This document shows, in pieces, positions 42,589 through 52,417 of a stretch of DNA of 55,796 nt (position 1 is the first letter of the stretch; every line of letters starts with the position of its first letter). Source of the DNA: Caldilineaceae bacterium (lineage in GTDB: Bacteria > Chloroflexota > Anaerolineae > Caldilineales > Caldilineaceae); NCBI GenBank assembly GCA_011523365.1, contig WTGY01000017.1, forward strand, positions 1 to 55,796. Direction: 5' to 3'. The notes beneath the pieces were generated by a model. That model was not told where the DNA came from and made no database searches. It saw nothing but the letters and a program-made list of their open reading frames with translations. The position numbers and the translations under genes are program-made.

Positions 42589-44235
42589 TCAACCGCCAAC
42601 TCTGCCGGCCCGCACCCGCAGCAGCAACGCCACCGGCAAAGCCAGCGCCACCGCCACCCACAGCACCGTGAACACATTGCTCAGCGCTCCCGTCAGAGCA
42701 AGATTGAGCGCATGCAGAAGGCTGTCCGCCGCCGGCAGATTGCCGCCGCCAGGCCCGGCAACCGCCTCCTTCAACACCTGCGCCGCGGCCGGATCCACCA
42801 GCGCCCGCGGGTCTTCCTTCACCGAACTGAACAGCCCTTCCGGGAGAACGCTCCTGACGTTATCGGGAACCAGCGCGTCCACGCCCGTGCGAAAGCTCTG
42901 CAACATCACGACGCCGGTTGCGGCCAGACCCACCATGCCCCCCAGCGAGCGGCTGAACTGCAGCGCGGCCGTGGCACTCCCCACGTGCCGGAACGCCACA
43001 CCGTTCTGCACAGCCACCGAAAGGGTGGCTACAACCGCGCCGAACCCCAGCGCCGCGATGATGAGATAAATCTGACTGAAGAGGACCGGCATGCTCTGGG
43101 CAAGACCGCCGCCGTCGCCCAGGATGGAGAAAAGGTACATGCCCCCCGCCATGAGCGCGATGCCGGCCACCGCTTGGACCCGGTAGTGGCTTCCAGTCCT
43201 TGAGAGCAGCTGGCCGGCCACTATCGCGCCCAGCACAATCCCCAGCAGCATCGGCATGAGCATCGTGCCGGCCTGGGTCGCGGACACGCCCAGCGCCAGT
43301 TGGAAGTAGAGCGGCAGAAACAGCACGAACGCGTGCAGCGCCGCGCTGGTCGAGAGCGTCACAACGACGGCGACCGCCACCGCCGGATTCCGATAAATCC
43401 CCAGCGGCATTATCGGCGACCTGGACCTGGATTCAATTGCAACAAAAAGCGCGGCCGTCGCCAGCCCCAACGCCAGCAGACCGATAGCCTGGGGCGCATA
43501 CCACGTATGCGAAACCTCGGCGGACGACAGCGCCACCGCCACCGCGGATACGGCCACAGATAGCGCCGCCATGCCGGCGTAATCCAGTTCCCACTGCCGG
43601 GGAAGCGAGTGCGGTCCGGGAAAGCGCCGCACCGTCAGCGCCAGCACCGGCAGGCCGGTCAGCGCGATGAACAGAAAGGTGTACTGCCAGGAGAGCCATT
43701 CGGCAACCAAAACGCCCATGACCGGCCCCACCACCGTCGCCAGCGCGTACACGGCGCCCAGGATACCCTGAAATTTCCCCCGGTCCTCGGGCGGAAACAG
43801 ATCGGCGATGGACACGTAGCAGCAGGTCATAACCGCGCCCCCGCCCAGGCCCTGCAGCGCGCGGAAGCCGATCACCTGATTCATCGACCCACTGAACCCC
43901 ACCAGCGCCGAGCCGGCAATGAATAGCGTGATGCCCGCGATGAGGAACGCCCGGCGGCCGTAGATATCGCTGAGCCGGCCCACGATGGGGTAGGCGACCG
44001 TCGCCGCCACCAGGTACGAGGAGGACGGCCACGTGTAACGGTCGAATCCGCCCAGGTCGGCGACAATGAGCGGCACGATGGTTGCGACCACGGTCTGGGC
44101 CAGAGCGGCCAGAAACATCGCCAGTCCGACACAGACCATCGGCAGCGTGACCTGCCGCTGCGCCGGCGAACGGGCCTCTTCCCACGCCGCCGCGCGGCCC
44201 CGGGAACCGTCGTCGCCCGCGCCGCCGCCGTTCAC
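42589..44235 (-). CDS. MFS drug/H+ antiporter of the DHA2 (EmrB/QacA) type
   Basis: 548 residues from the GTG at 44235, which overlaps the phosphotransferase stop (GTGA); the open frame to 44295 lies inside that gene. About 14 membrane segments. Motif A is GRLSDIYGRRAF, the antiporter motif C is VVGPVMGVLVAEWLSWQ and there is LGGGAVMTCCY. Probably exports a small hydrophobic compound. As last gene of the P450 operon it may export or detoxify the product of the P450 and phosphotransferase. Confidence 0.9.
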   Translation of the reverse strand: MNGGGAGDDGSRGRAAAWEEARSPAQRQVTLPMVCVGLAMFLAALAQTVVATIVPLIVADLGGFDRYTWPSSSYLVAATVAYPIVGRLSDIYGRRAFLIAGITLFIAGSALVGFSGSMNQVIGFRALQGLGGGAVMTCCYVSIADLFPPEDRGKFQGILGAVYALATVVGPVMGVLVAEWLSWQYTFLFIALTGLPVLALTVRRFPGPHSLPRQWELDYAGMAALSVAVSAVAVALSSAEVSHTWYAPQAIGLLALGLATAALFVAIESRSRSPIMPLGIYRNPAVAVAVVVTLSTSAALHAFVLFLPLYFQLALGVSATQAGTMLMPMLLGIVLGAIVAGQLLSRTGSHYRVQAVAGIALMAGGMYLFSILGDGGGLAQSMPVLFSQIYLIIAALGFGAVVATLSVAVQNGVAFRHVGSATAALQFSRSLGGMVGLAATGVVMLQSFRTGVDALVPDNVRSVLPEGLFSSVKEDPRALVDPAAAQVLKEAVAGPGGGNLPAADSLLHALNLALTGALSNVFTVLWVAVALALPVALLLRVRAGRVGG

Positions 44236-45443
44236 CCGGCACTTCTCCGCGACCGGCGCATGCGCAGGGCCAGGCGGTACGCCCGGTACCCGCACCGCGA
44301 CAGCGCCTCAAAACCGGCCCCGTCACCCGGAAAGCGCGCCCGCGACGGCAGAAACGCCCAGGAGTCCAACTCCTCGATGGCGGTGAGCACCCGGCTCAGC
44401 AGTTCCCGCGACTGGCTCACCAGCTTCGGGTCGCTCATCTCCAGCGCGCCGCAGCCGATGACCATCGGCATAAGCGTGCCCAGCATGTTCTGACGGTAGC
44501 TGCGCCAGCACGCTTCGCGGCTGTAGCCCTCCGCGCCTGCGCGCAGAACGATGGCGCGGTATTCGTCGAGGGCGTCGCGCTCGATGCGGCGCCGGAGATC
44601 GCTGGCGACGCTGGTTCCAAAAAAGAAGGCAACGTCGTACATACCGCAGCCGATGCCGAAGCCCTGCCAGTCGATCACGGCCAGTTCCTCCCGGCCGCCG
44701 CCGAACAGCATGTTGTCTGCCCGGTAGTCGCCATGCACGACACTCTTCGGGCCGGCGGAGACCGCGGCGAAGTGAGCGGGGATCCGGAACCCGAACGCCT
44801 CCGCCAGCCGGCGCGTTTCGGCGGAAAACAGATCGCCGAAACGTTCCAGCGCCGCCGGTAGGGTCAGCAGGTAGACCGTCTGCATGATGCGGCTTTCCCT
44901 GGTTGTGAGGAAGTCGCCGCAGGCGGACAGGGCCGGGTCGCCTGCGGCCTCCCAGAAGCGCCCGTGCAGCCCGGCAATTTCCCGGACCACCTGCCGCGCC
45001 CGCGCGGCGTCGATGCCGGCGCTCTGCGGTATTGCCTCCATACCGCCCAGGTCTTCCAGCACGAGAACGAAGCGGTGGCTGCGTTCGTCGAAATCGCCAT
45101 GGTAAAGAGCCGGCGCCCGCACGCACCCCTGCCCTGCAACGTCCCGGTAAAACAGGAACTCTCGGCGGTGCAGCGACATCCACTTGGCGAACCGCAGAGC
45201 CAGGGCATCGGCGCCGGGCAGCTTGACGATGACCGAACCCGGACTCGCTGCTTCGCCATTCTGACCAAGCATGCGGCAGCGATAGAGATTGCCCAGCGCA
45301 TTGGCCACGTCCGACAGCCTCTCGACCTCGACCGCGGCGATCTCCTGGGCAGTGGAAACCCCGCCGGCGGCCAGCGCCTGCCGCATCCATTCGGCGGTGA
45401 TTTCGCCGGCGTCGTTGATGAGCGGGATCTGTTGTCCTTCCAT
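44232..45443 (-). CDS. Aminoglycoside-phosphotransferase/EcKinase-like protein
   Basis: 403 residues from MEGQQIPLINDAGEITAEW (AAGGAA just upstream). The frame is open to a TTG at 45506 overlapping the P450 stop, and ATGs at 45473 and 45458 are alternatives. Kinase-like fold with catalytic HGDYRADNML, metal-binding DWQGFGIGCGMYDVAFFF and VIVKLPGAD for the nucleotide lobe. EcKinase/APH members phosphorylate small molecules such as antibiotics, ecdysteroids or choline. Its partners suggest phosphorylation of a P450 product or substrate. Confidence 0.85.
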   Translation of the reverse strand: MEGQQIPLINDAGEITAEWMRQALAAGGVSTAQEIAAVEVERLSDVANALGNLYRCRMLGQNGEAASPGSVIVKLPGADALALRFAKWMSLHRREFLFYRDVAGQGCVRAPALYHGDFDERSHRFVLVLEDLGGMEAIPQSAGIDAARARQVVREIAGLHGRFWEAAGDPALSACGDFLTTRESRIMQTVYLLTLPAALERFGDLFSAETRRLAEAFGFRIPAHFAAVSAGPKSVVHGDYRADNMLFGGGREELAVIDWQGFGIGCGMYDVAFFFGTSVASDLRRRIERDALDEYRAIVLRAGAEGYSREACWRSYRQNMLGTLMPMVIGCGALEMSDPKLVSQSRELLSRVLTAIEELDSWAFLPSRARFPGDGAGFEALSRCGYRAYRLALRMRRSRRSAG

Positions 45444-45502
45444 CGATTCCTTGCCCATGGGCCCGACCGGCATCGGCTGCCGGCGCGCCCTTCGGCAGCG
45501 AG

Positions 45503-47530
45503 TCAATCTCCCCGGCGATGCACCAGACGCATTCGCACCGAGTCATCCGGGTGCGGCGCAGGTGACAGCCTGATTTTCAACTCGCGTTCCGGCCGTTCCA
45601 GCTCCAGGTCGGCCTTGCGCACGATGGCCGCCAGGGTGAGTGCAATCTGCAGCTCCGACAGGCCGCTGCCGATGCAGCGGTGCGGGCCCACGCCAAAGGG
45701 GGCGAATGCGCCGGGCTGCTTATGCTCCGCCCGGCTCCGCGAGTAGCGCTCAATGTCGAACTGCTCGGGCTCAGGGAAATAGTCCGGAAGATGATGACCT
45801 ACCGTCGTGCCCAGCATGATCTCTGTGCCCGCGGGTACCCGGTAGCCCCCGAATTCGAACGAGTTGGATACGGTGCGCGTGAGGGCTGGCACGACCGGAT
45901 ACATCCGCAGCGTTTCCAGGGCGACGCGGTGGGTAACGTCCAGCTTGCGCATTCCCGCCGGCGTCGGCGACCCGCACTCCGCATACATATCGTCCACCTC
46001 CTCTCTCATTCGCTCCAGTATCTCCGGATGCTTGAGGAGGGCGTAGAGCATGAAGGCGCAGACGCTGGCAGCGGTATCCATGCCCACCAGATAGGGAGCA
46101 AGAACGTTCACGAGCAGGTCCGTCTCCGGCAGTAACTGCGGATCGGTCCGGTTCGCTTCCAGCAGTACATCGACAAAGTCCGGCGGCTGCCCCTCGCGCC
46201 TTTCTGGCCGGTGCGCTTCCATGATCCGGTCGTAAAACGCCTGCATTCGCCGCCTGGCGCGCCGGTACTTCGGCAGGCGCCCCATCACTTTGGGCAAACG
46301 TTTCGTGATGTTTAGCTGGATATTCATTTTCAGAAAATAGAGCAGATCATCGAAGTACTCTTCAGACGACAAGCCGGTGCAGAACATGCCGATCTGCTCG
46401 GTGATAATCTGCTGCATCGCGCGCTGAATCTCTATGGGCCGCCCCTGCGGCCACCCTTCGATCGCCCGCAGAGTAACGTCGTGCGCCAGGTCCAGATTGG
46501 ACTCCAGCATCTTGGGCGAATATCCCTTGATTAGCAGCCGGCGCATGCGGATATGCTCCGGGCCGTCCATTGAGAGAAGAACGCGATGAGCGCCCAATGC
46601 AGCGCCGAAGTCGTGATACTGCTCCCAAGTACGGAAATGTTTGGCGGAATTGTGCTCGGCGAATACGTTCGCCTCAGGGCCCACGAGAGCGACCCAGCTG
46701 TACTGCAAAGCCCGCACTCTGAAAATCGGCCCGTGCCGCTGGTATTCCCGGAGCAGGAAGCCGCGCAGGTCCCCGGCCATGCCAAAGACGTTGCCCAGCA
46801 GGGGCAACCCCTCCGCCTCGGGGATTTCGTTGGGGGGACGAACGGACGGAGGCGCCGGTGGAGGCAAGGCCTGTATTTGCCGGATGTAGGCTGCGATCTC
46901 CCGGCCAGTCCGGTCCATCCCGGAGATGACTTCGATTCGCTGCTGCACCTGGGCCAGTTCTTCCTTGGACAGCATACTTTCGAACACGCCACAGGCCGAT
47001 ACCAGGCTGATGATGACGATGTCGCGTGAGCCAGGTATGTCATCGCTGAATAGCGCACGCATGATGCGGAGCTGTACTTCCTCGGTGGGCTTGTCGTCCG
47101 TCGTGTGGTAGCGGCGCGTGCGGGAAACGCCTGGCGAAAGAAGGAGCTCGCCACCCGTGTCGGCTTCCAGGATTCCCCGGTTGATAAGTCTGGCCAGTGT
47201 CCTTTCGCGGATCTGGTCGCTGCGTTTTGCCAACTGTGTAATCCAGAAGGCGATTTCGTGGGTGGTTTCTCCATCCCGCACAATTTCCGCCAGGATGGGA
47301 TCCAGCAAATCGCTTCCCAAAGGGGTCGGGTCGGAGACGACGAGAATCTCGGGTCGCCAGAGGTCCGTCTTGATCCGCCGTTCCAGCGCAAGGTCCATCA
47401 GCGCCGCGCCGGCAAAGGCGACCGCTCGCGAGGGCAGCGGGAATGAATGTCGAATATCGCCGTGATCGGCGTCAAGGACCAGCAGCAGAAACTCTTCGAC
47501 AACTCGCAATTCGTCTTTGACTTGCGACAT
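45503..47530 (-). CDS. GPP34 domain fused to a cytochrome P450
   Basis: 675 residues. Residues about 9-215 form a GPP34 (GOLPH3-like) domain: EEFLLLVLDADHGDIR, AGAALMDLALERRI, ITQLAKRSDQIRERTLARLI, RGILE, QLRIMRALF and VIISLVSACGVFESML. A Pro-rich linker (about 223-240) leads to a complete P450: GLPLLGNVFGMAGDL, I-helix VGMDTAAS, ExxR at E539-R542 (ETLR), heme ligand Cys619 in FAPFGVGPHRCIG. GPP34 domains bind phosphoinositides and glycosyltransferases in eukaryotes; in bacteria they are little studied. The fusion may tether a hydroxylase to the membrane. The kinase-like gene and exporter follow. Confidence 0.9.
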   Translation of the reverse strand: MSQVKDELRVVEEFLLLVLDADHGDIRHSFPLPSRAVAFAGAALMDLALERRIKTDLWRPEILVVSDPTPLGSDLLDPILAEIVRDGETTHEIAFWITQLAKRSDQIRERTLARLINRGILEADTGGELLLSPGVSRTRRYHTTDDKPTEEVQLRIMRALFSDDIPGSRDIVIISLVSACGVFESMLSKEELAQVQQRIEVISGMDRTGREIAAYIRQIQALPPPAPPSVRPPNEIPEAEGLPLLGNVFGMAGDLRGFLLREYQRHGPIFRVRALQYSWVALVGPEANVFAEHNSAKHFRTWEQYHDFGAALGAHRVLLSMDGPEHIRMRRLLIKGYSPKMLESNLDLAHDVTLRAIEGWPQGRPIEIQRAMQQIITEQIGMFCTGLSSEEYFDDLLYFLKMNIQLNITKRLPKVMGRLPKYRRARRRMQAFYDRIMEAHRPERREGQPPDFVDVLLEANRTDPQLLPETDLLVNVLAPYLVGMDTAASVCAFMLYALLKHPEILERMREEVDDMYAECGSPTPAGMRKLDVTHRVALETLRMYPVVPALTRTVSNSFEFGGYRVPAGTEIMLGTTVGHHLPDYFPEPEQFDIERYSRSRAEHKQPGAFAPFGVGPHRCIGSGLSELQIALTLAAIVRKADLELERPERELKIRLSPAPHPDDSVRMRLVHRRGD

Positions 47531-47592
47531 TGGCAGCGATTCCCCTTCTCAGATACCTGGCTGCAGAATGACACAGGGGACTGGCCAAACGG

Positions 47593-47784
47593 TCAGTTTT
47601 CCTCGTAGCCCTGCAAGATTTCCTGCACCAGTCTGTCAAATTCCGCCTTGGAATAGTTGCGGTCAAACTGCCTCATGATCAGGTGCGCGATCTCCTCCGT
47701 CAGCGCACGCTCGTTGAACTCAGCCGAGCGCAACAGGCGGCGGTACACATCATCCGGCAGGTCAAGCGTAACAGTCGTTCTCAT
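47593..47784 (-). CDS. Orphan ribbon-helix-helix protein
   Basis: 63 residues: RTTVTLDLPDDVYRRLLRSA and a helix NERALTEEIAHLIMRQFD, as in VapB/CopG-type DNA-binding proteins. No toxin adjoins it. It is 62 bases upstream of the P450 gene on the same strand, so it may regulate that operon. Confidence 0.7.
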   Translation of the reverse strand: MRTTVTLDLPDDVYRRLLRSAEFNERALTEEIAHLIMRQFDRNYSKAEFDRLVQEILQGYEEN

Positions 47785-48262
47785 GCTTTATGCTTCTCAC
47801 GCTCAATGTACTGGCAATTGGGAGTTAGGGGATTCGTTGTAAACCCGGCCGCCTCCCCCCGTCCGAAGGAAATCCAGGCCGGGCCAGGGCTACTCAGAAG
47901 ATGGCAACCCTGTACCGCCATTGGACCAGGCTGTCGCTCGTGCCGCCCCGCGACGTTGGGCATATCGAACTATAAGCGTTGTGGAGTTTATCCAGTCGGA
48001 AAAAGGGAAGTCTTGGTTTGAACTTTGGAGGACAAGATCTCGAAAAATACTTCTATCTTCAGGCAATGTGTTAAAGTATACCCGGATGATGTGATGATGC
48101 TGTGAAAATCAAGCTCAGAACAGTGTGGCTTTCGTGAAGAATACCCTGGGTAGCCAGGGGCGATAGGCCAATACGAAACCGTCCACGCTCACCCTGTAGT
48201 CTGCTCGACTTGAAACGATAGAAAATCTCGCAATGCCAACCACACAGTTTCAGGACCCACAC
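47785..48262. other. Divergent intergenic region before the hybrid regulator gene
   Basis: 478 bases, AT-richer near 48030-48110. No repeat of the families listed here and no convincing promoter found. Confidence 0.4.
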
Positions 48263-50647
48263 ATGGAAGACGCCAACTATCATCAAAAAGAATTAGAAGC
48301 GCTGCGCGTCCGTCTGACCATGCTGGCCGAGGCGACGCTTCGCATCAACGAGAGCCTTGATTTCGATACCGTCCTGCAAGAGGTCTTGGACAATTCCTGC
48401 GCGTTGACGGACGCCCGCGTGGGCGTCATTACCATTCTGGACGAGTCAGGCGGCATACCGTTCTTCCTTGCCCACGGTTTGACCCCCACCGAGGCCGCGC
48501 AGCTCTGGACGGTACAGGGAGGGAGAGAGGTTTACGAAGAGTTGAGCAAGGATTCGACGCCGCTGCGACTCAGGGATTTTCAGGGTTTCTCCAGGGGACT
48601 GGGCCTCGACGAAACGGACCTGCCCCGATTCCTGAGTCCGATGATGTCCCTTCTGGCCGCCCCAATACGGCACATGGGCGAGCGCGTGGGCAATATCTTC
48701 GTGGGCGAAAAGGAAGGGGGCAAGGAGTTCACCCCTGAAGACGAAGAGACATTGGCGATGTTTGCTTCGCAGGCCGCGCTCGTCATCGCCAACGCGCGCC
48801 GATACCGCGAGGAACGCAAGGCCAGAGCCGACCTGGAGGCGCTGGTCAACACCTCGCCGGTCGGGGTCGTCGTTTTTAACGCCAGAACCGGCGAGCCGGT
48901 GTCGATCAACCAGGAAGCGATAAGGATTGTGAGTGACCTCCTTGTGCCGGACCGCTCTGCGGAGGAACTTCTGAAGGTGTTGACCGTCCGCCGCGCCGAT
49001 GGGCGTGAAATTTCGCTGACTGAATTGCCGCTCGCGCATGTACTGAGCGCTAGCACGACAGTGCGCGCCGAGGAGATCGAGATCCTGGCTCCCGACGGAC
49101 GCAGCGTGACCACCCTGATCAACGCCACACCCATCCACTCGGAGGAAGGCGCGGTCGAGTCGGTCGTCGTCACCCTTCAGGATCTGACGCCGCTGCAAGA
49201 GATTGAGAGAATGCGGGCCGGATTCCTGGGGATGGTCAGCCACGAACTGAGAAGACCCCTGACCTCCATCAAAGGCTCCGCCGCCACCTTGCTGGAGGCC
49301 TCATCCGATCTTGCCCCCGCTGAATCGAAACAGTTCCACCGAATCATCAACGAGCAGGCCGATTACATGCGCTCCCTCATCAGCGATCTCCTCGACGTCG
49401 CCCATATTGAGATGGGCGCGCTCGCAGTCGATCCCCAACCCACAGTCGTGGCCGACATCGTTGATGACGCCCGCAACTCATTCCTGAGCGAGGGCGCCCG
49501 CTCCAACATCCGCATCGATCTCGCCCCCGACCTGCCTCTGGTACTGGCGGAAAAGCGGCGCATCGTTCAGGTCCTGATCAATCTGCTCGCCAACGCCGCC
49601 GCCTACTCAAAAGAATCTTCTACAATCTCCGTGTCCGCAACGCGCGCAGAATCCCATGTAACCTTTTCGGTGATAGATCAGGGAATAGGCGTTTCGGCAG
49701 AACGCCTCCCCAATCTGTTCAGGAAATTCTCCCACTTTAGCCAGAAGGATCGAGATGCAGATGGTGACAGCAGCGGTACAGGGTTGGGTCTGGCCATTTG
49801 CAAGGGAATTGTGGAGGCGCATGGCGGGCGGATCTGGGTCGAGAGCGACGGCCCGGATCTGGGCAGCCGCTTCACTTTTACCCTGCCAAGGGTGGAAGAG
49901 ACAGTGGAGCGGACTGCAGTCAGTCAATTTGTGGACCTGCACCGGATACCCGAAAAACAGACCCGCATCCTGGTGGTCGACGACGATCCGCGCACACTGC
50001 GATATGTACGCGACGCACTGACCAAAGCCGGTTTCACCCCACTCGTAACCGGTGACCCGGAAGAGGCGCTCTCCCTGTTTGAGATGGACAGGCCCGAACT
50101 GGTTCTCCTGGACCTGATGCTTCCTGGCGATGACGGTATCGAATTGATGAAGCGCTTCCTGGTCATCGCCGAGGTGCCGGTGATCTTTCTGTCCGGATAC
50201 GACAGGGATGAAACCATCGCCCGGGCATTTGACCTCGGCGCCTCTGACTACGTTGTGAAACCCTTTTCGTCAACGGAGCTGTTGGCAAGAATCAGGGCAG
50301 CTCTGCGCCGGCAGGAAAGACCGAAGCAGACCGAGCCATTCGTGGCGGGAGAGTTAATGATCCACTATGGGGAGCGGCGGGTGACTCTGGGAGGAGACGA
50401 AGTGCAGCTGACTACGACCGAGTTTCGGTTGCTTTGCGAGCTTGCCGGCAGCGCCGGCCATGTGCTCTCACACGACCTCCTGCTCCAACGGATCTGGGGA
50501 GCGGAGAGCGTCGGCGACACGCGGCCGTTGCGAACCGTAGTCAAGACTCTGCGACGCAAACTGCGTGACGACGCCAACAACCCCCAGTATATCTTGACTG
50601 TACCGCGCGTCGGCTACCGTATGGCCAGGGCCGCAACCACGGACTAG
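48263..50647 (+). CDS. One-protein two-component system (GAF-PAS-histidine kinase-receiver-winged helix)
   Basis: About 794 residues. Order: short coiled coil, GAF (about 30-180), PAS-like (190-310), HisKA with His in FLGMVSHELRRPLTS (about 327), HATPase (NLLANAAAY, DQGIGVS, SGTGLGLAICKGI), receiver (TRILVVDDDPRTLRY, LVLLDLMLPGDDG, SDYVVKPF; about 565-680) and OmpR-type winged helix (TTTEFRLLCELA, VVKTLRRKLR, VPRVGYRM). No membrane segment. The ATG at 48263 has AGGA 8 bases upstream; 48233 is an in-frame alternative with none. Sensing, phosphotransfer and DNA binding lie in one soluble chain. Confidence 0.92.
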   Translation: MEDANYHQKELEALRVRLTMLAEATLRINESLDFDTVLQEVLDNSCALTDARVGVITILDESGGIPFFLAHGLTPTEAAQLWTVQGGREVYEELSKDSTPLRLRDFQGFSRGLGLDETDLPRFLSPMMSLLAAPIRHMGERVGNIFVGEKEGGKEFTPEDEETLAMFASQAALVIANARRYREERKARADLEALVNTSPVGVVVFNARTGEPVSINQEAIRIVSDLLVPDRSAEELLKVLTVRRADGREISLTELPLAHVLSASTTVRAEEIEILAPDGRSVTTLINATPIHSEEGAVESVVVTLQDLTPLQEIERMRAGFLGMVSHELRRPLTSIKGSAATLLEASSDLAPAESKQFHRIINEQADYMRSLISDLLDVAHIEMGALAVDPQPTVVADIVDDARNSFLSEGARSNIRIDLAPDLPLVLAEKRRIVQVLINLLANAAAYSKESSTISVSATRAESHVTFSVIDQGIGVSAERLPNLFRKFSHFSQKDRDADGDSSGTGLGLAICKGIVEAHGGRIWVESDGPDLGSRFTFTLPRVEETVERTAVSQFVDLHRIPEKQTRILVVDDDPRTLRYVRDALTKAGFTPLVTGDPEEALSLFEMDRPELVLLDLMLPGDDGIELMKRFLVIAEVPVIFLSGYDRDETIARAFDLGASDYVVKPFSSTELLARIRAALRRQERPKQTEPFVAGELMIHYGERRVTLGGDEVQLTTTEFRLLCELAGSAGHVLSHDLLLQRIWGAESVGDTRPLRTVVKTLRRKLRDDANNPQYILTVPRVGYRMARAATTD

Positions 50648-51234
50648 GCCTCGTTGACATCCGTCAGAACAGCGATTTACGGCAACAAAGTGCGGCGGCC
50701 CCGCGCATTCAAGCCAGGAAAATCCCATGCGCCCTTGGTGTTCTTCGCGACCTTTCGCGTCACTTCGCGGATCAATCTGTTCCGTTTATCGCGTCACGCA
50801 TGAGAGAAACATCCCGATCAGGCTTGCAGGCCTACCGTAACTGTTGAGTTCTGAACCGCCTTCCAAGAAATGTCAACGGACCCTGGTCACTATCTCTTCT
50901 ATTCCGCCCCTGCGCCGTCAACCCGAGCACCGCCAGCGCCAAAATCGTCCTTGACAGGAAATACCATTAACCGTATTCTCTCCTCACAGAGGATAACCGA
51001 CATCTCTTGCAGAGAACCGCGTGCAACCTCGGTCCTCGGGTAACCCCGGAACACCGTTCACAACCATGCAAACGCCCTGCACATGGTGTCGCAATATCCT
51101 CCGGCGTTGGAATCCCGACCTGTACACAAGAGTCATCTCAATGTGCCAGTCCGCAAAACGGGTGGACAGTTACCGCGTATAGAACCGAGTAACTTTCCCC
51201 CGCTCACGTCTCAGCCAATCGCCGCAGATCGACG
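50648..51234. other. Intergenic region before the ABC importer
   Basis: 587 bases. The first 126 are the long decamer-ending element; the remaining 460 contain no gene or clear signal that I can support. Confidence 0.5.
50649..50775 (+). repeat. Long decamer-ending element, copy 1
   Basis: Begins CTCGTTGACATCCGTCAG, passes CAAAGTGCGGC and AAAATCCC...GGTGTTC, and ends with TTCGCGACCT TTCGCGTCAC TTCGCGGATC (50744-50773). Related along its whole length to 52286-52411. Confidence 0.7.
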
Positions 51235-52272
51235 ATGAGCCTCCCCACCTTTCCACAAGCCTTCATACCGGGCAGACTGCGCGGCAACAGCCAGCTGAAT
51301 GCCCTCGGCAGCTTCCTGCTGCGGGAGCCCCAGGTCGTCCTCACAGTCGCCCTCGTCGTCCTCATGGGGTTCCTGAACCCCCGCTTCCTCACAGCCCGCA
51401 ACCTGATCAACGTACTCCGCCAGTCCTCCATCAACGGCATCGTTACCGTGGGTGTCTGCTGGATGATGATCAGCGGCAGCTTCGATCTCTCCGTCGGCGC
51501 CATCGTCTCCCTCATCAGCGTCACCATGGTCGCCATGCTCGAGGGCGGCGCCGGCATCGCCGCCACCTGCATCTTCGGCCTCGCAATCGGGCTGGCAACC
51601 GGTGTATTCAACGGCTTCCTGGTCGGCAGGCTCAAAGCCAATCCCATGCTCACCACCCTGGGCACCATGACCATCTTCCAGGGCATCGCCCTCCTCAGCG
51701 CCGGCGGCTACTACTACCGAGTCCCCCGTAACAGTCCATTCCTTCTGATTGCCGATGGGTTCATAGGCCCCTTTGCAGTCCCAACAATCATCTTCCTGGC
51801 CCTCGCCCTGGTCATGCACCTGATTCTGTCCGAAACAACCCTGGGCGCCAGGGTCTACGCCATCGGCGGCGACGAAGAAGCCGCCAAGCTGGCCGGCGTA
51901 CGCGTCCCCCTCTACCGGACCCTGATGTACATCGCCACCGGAGCCTGCTCCGCAGTCGCCGCCATGGTCGTCAGCGCCCGCGCCGGCTCCGGCCACTACT
52001 TCATCGGCCTCAACTACGAATTTCACGCCATTACAGCATCCGTCCTCGGCGGCAACTACATCTTCGGCGGCAGAGGCAGCGTCGCCCGCGGCGTCTGGGG
52101 CGCAATCCTCGTCGCCCTGCTGAACAATTCGCTTACCATCCTCGGCTTCGAACCCGAAACACAGCTGGTAGTACAGGGCGTCGTAACCGCCAGCCTGGTC
52201 GCCATCCAGGTAATGGGCAGGCAAAAGAAAACCGAGCCCGAACTTCAGTCATCAGGCCCGAACGGTGAATAG
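51235..52272 (+). CDS. Ribose-type ABC transporter permease 1
   Basis: 345 residues, about 9-10 membrane segments, BPD_transp_2 type: NLINVLRQSSINGIVTVG, ISGSFDLSVGAIVSLISV, GLATGVFNGFLVGRLKANPM, GARVYAIGGDEEAAKLAGV (EAA-like coupling loop) and SVLGGNYIFGGRGSV. First gene of a sugar importer; the second permease starts 327 bases downstream after a repeat cluster. Confidence 0.93.
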   Translation: MSLPTFPQAFIPGRLRGNSQLNALGSFLLREPQVVLTVALVVLMGFLNPRFLTARNLINVLRQSSINGIVTVGVCWMMISGSFDLSVGAIVSLISVTMVAMLEGGAGIAATCIFGLAIGLATGVFNGFLVGRLKANPMLTTLGTMTIFQGIALLSAGGYYYRVPRNSPFLLIADGFIGPFAVPTIIFLALALVMHLILSETTLGARVYAIGGDEEAAKLAGVRVPLYRTLMYIATGACSAVAAMVVSARAGSGHYFIGLNYEFHAITASVLGGNYIFGGRGSVARGVWGAILVALLNNSLTILGFEPETQLVVQGVVTASLVAIQVMGRQKKTEPELQSSGPNGE

Positions 52273-52285
52273 CAAGAAACTGGGG

Positions 52286-52411
52286 CTCGTTGACGTTAGT
52301 CCGTACAGTTCCATACGAGGGCAAAGTGCGGCTGATCCGAGGAGTCACACAAAGAGAATCCCATACGCCTTTGATGTTCTTCGCGCCCCTTCGCGTAACT
52401 TCGCGGATCAA
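52286..52411 (+). repeat. Long decamer-ending element, copy 2
   Basis: CTCGTTGACGTTAGTCCG, CAAAGTGCGGC, AGAATCCC...GATGTTC, then TTCGCGCCCC TTCGCGTAAC TTCGCGGATC (52380-52409). Confidence 0.7.
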
Positions 52412-52417
52412 AAAAAG

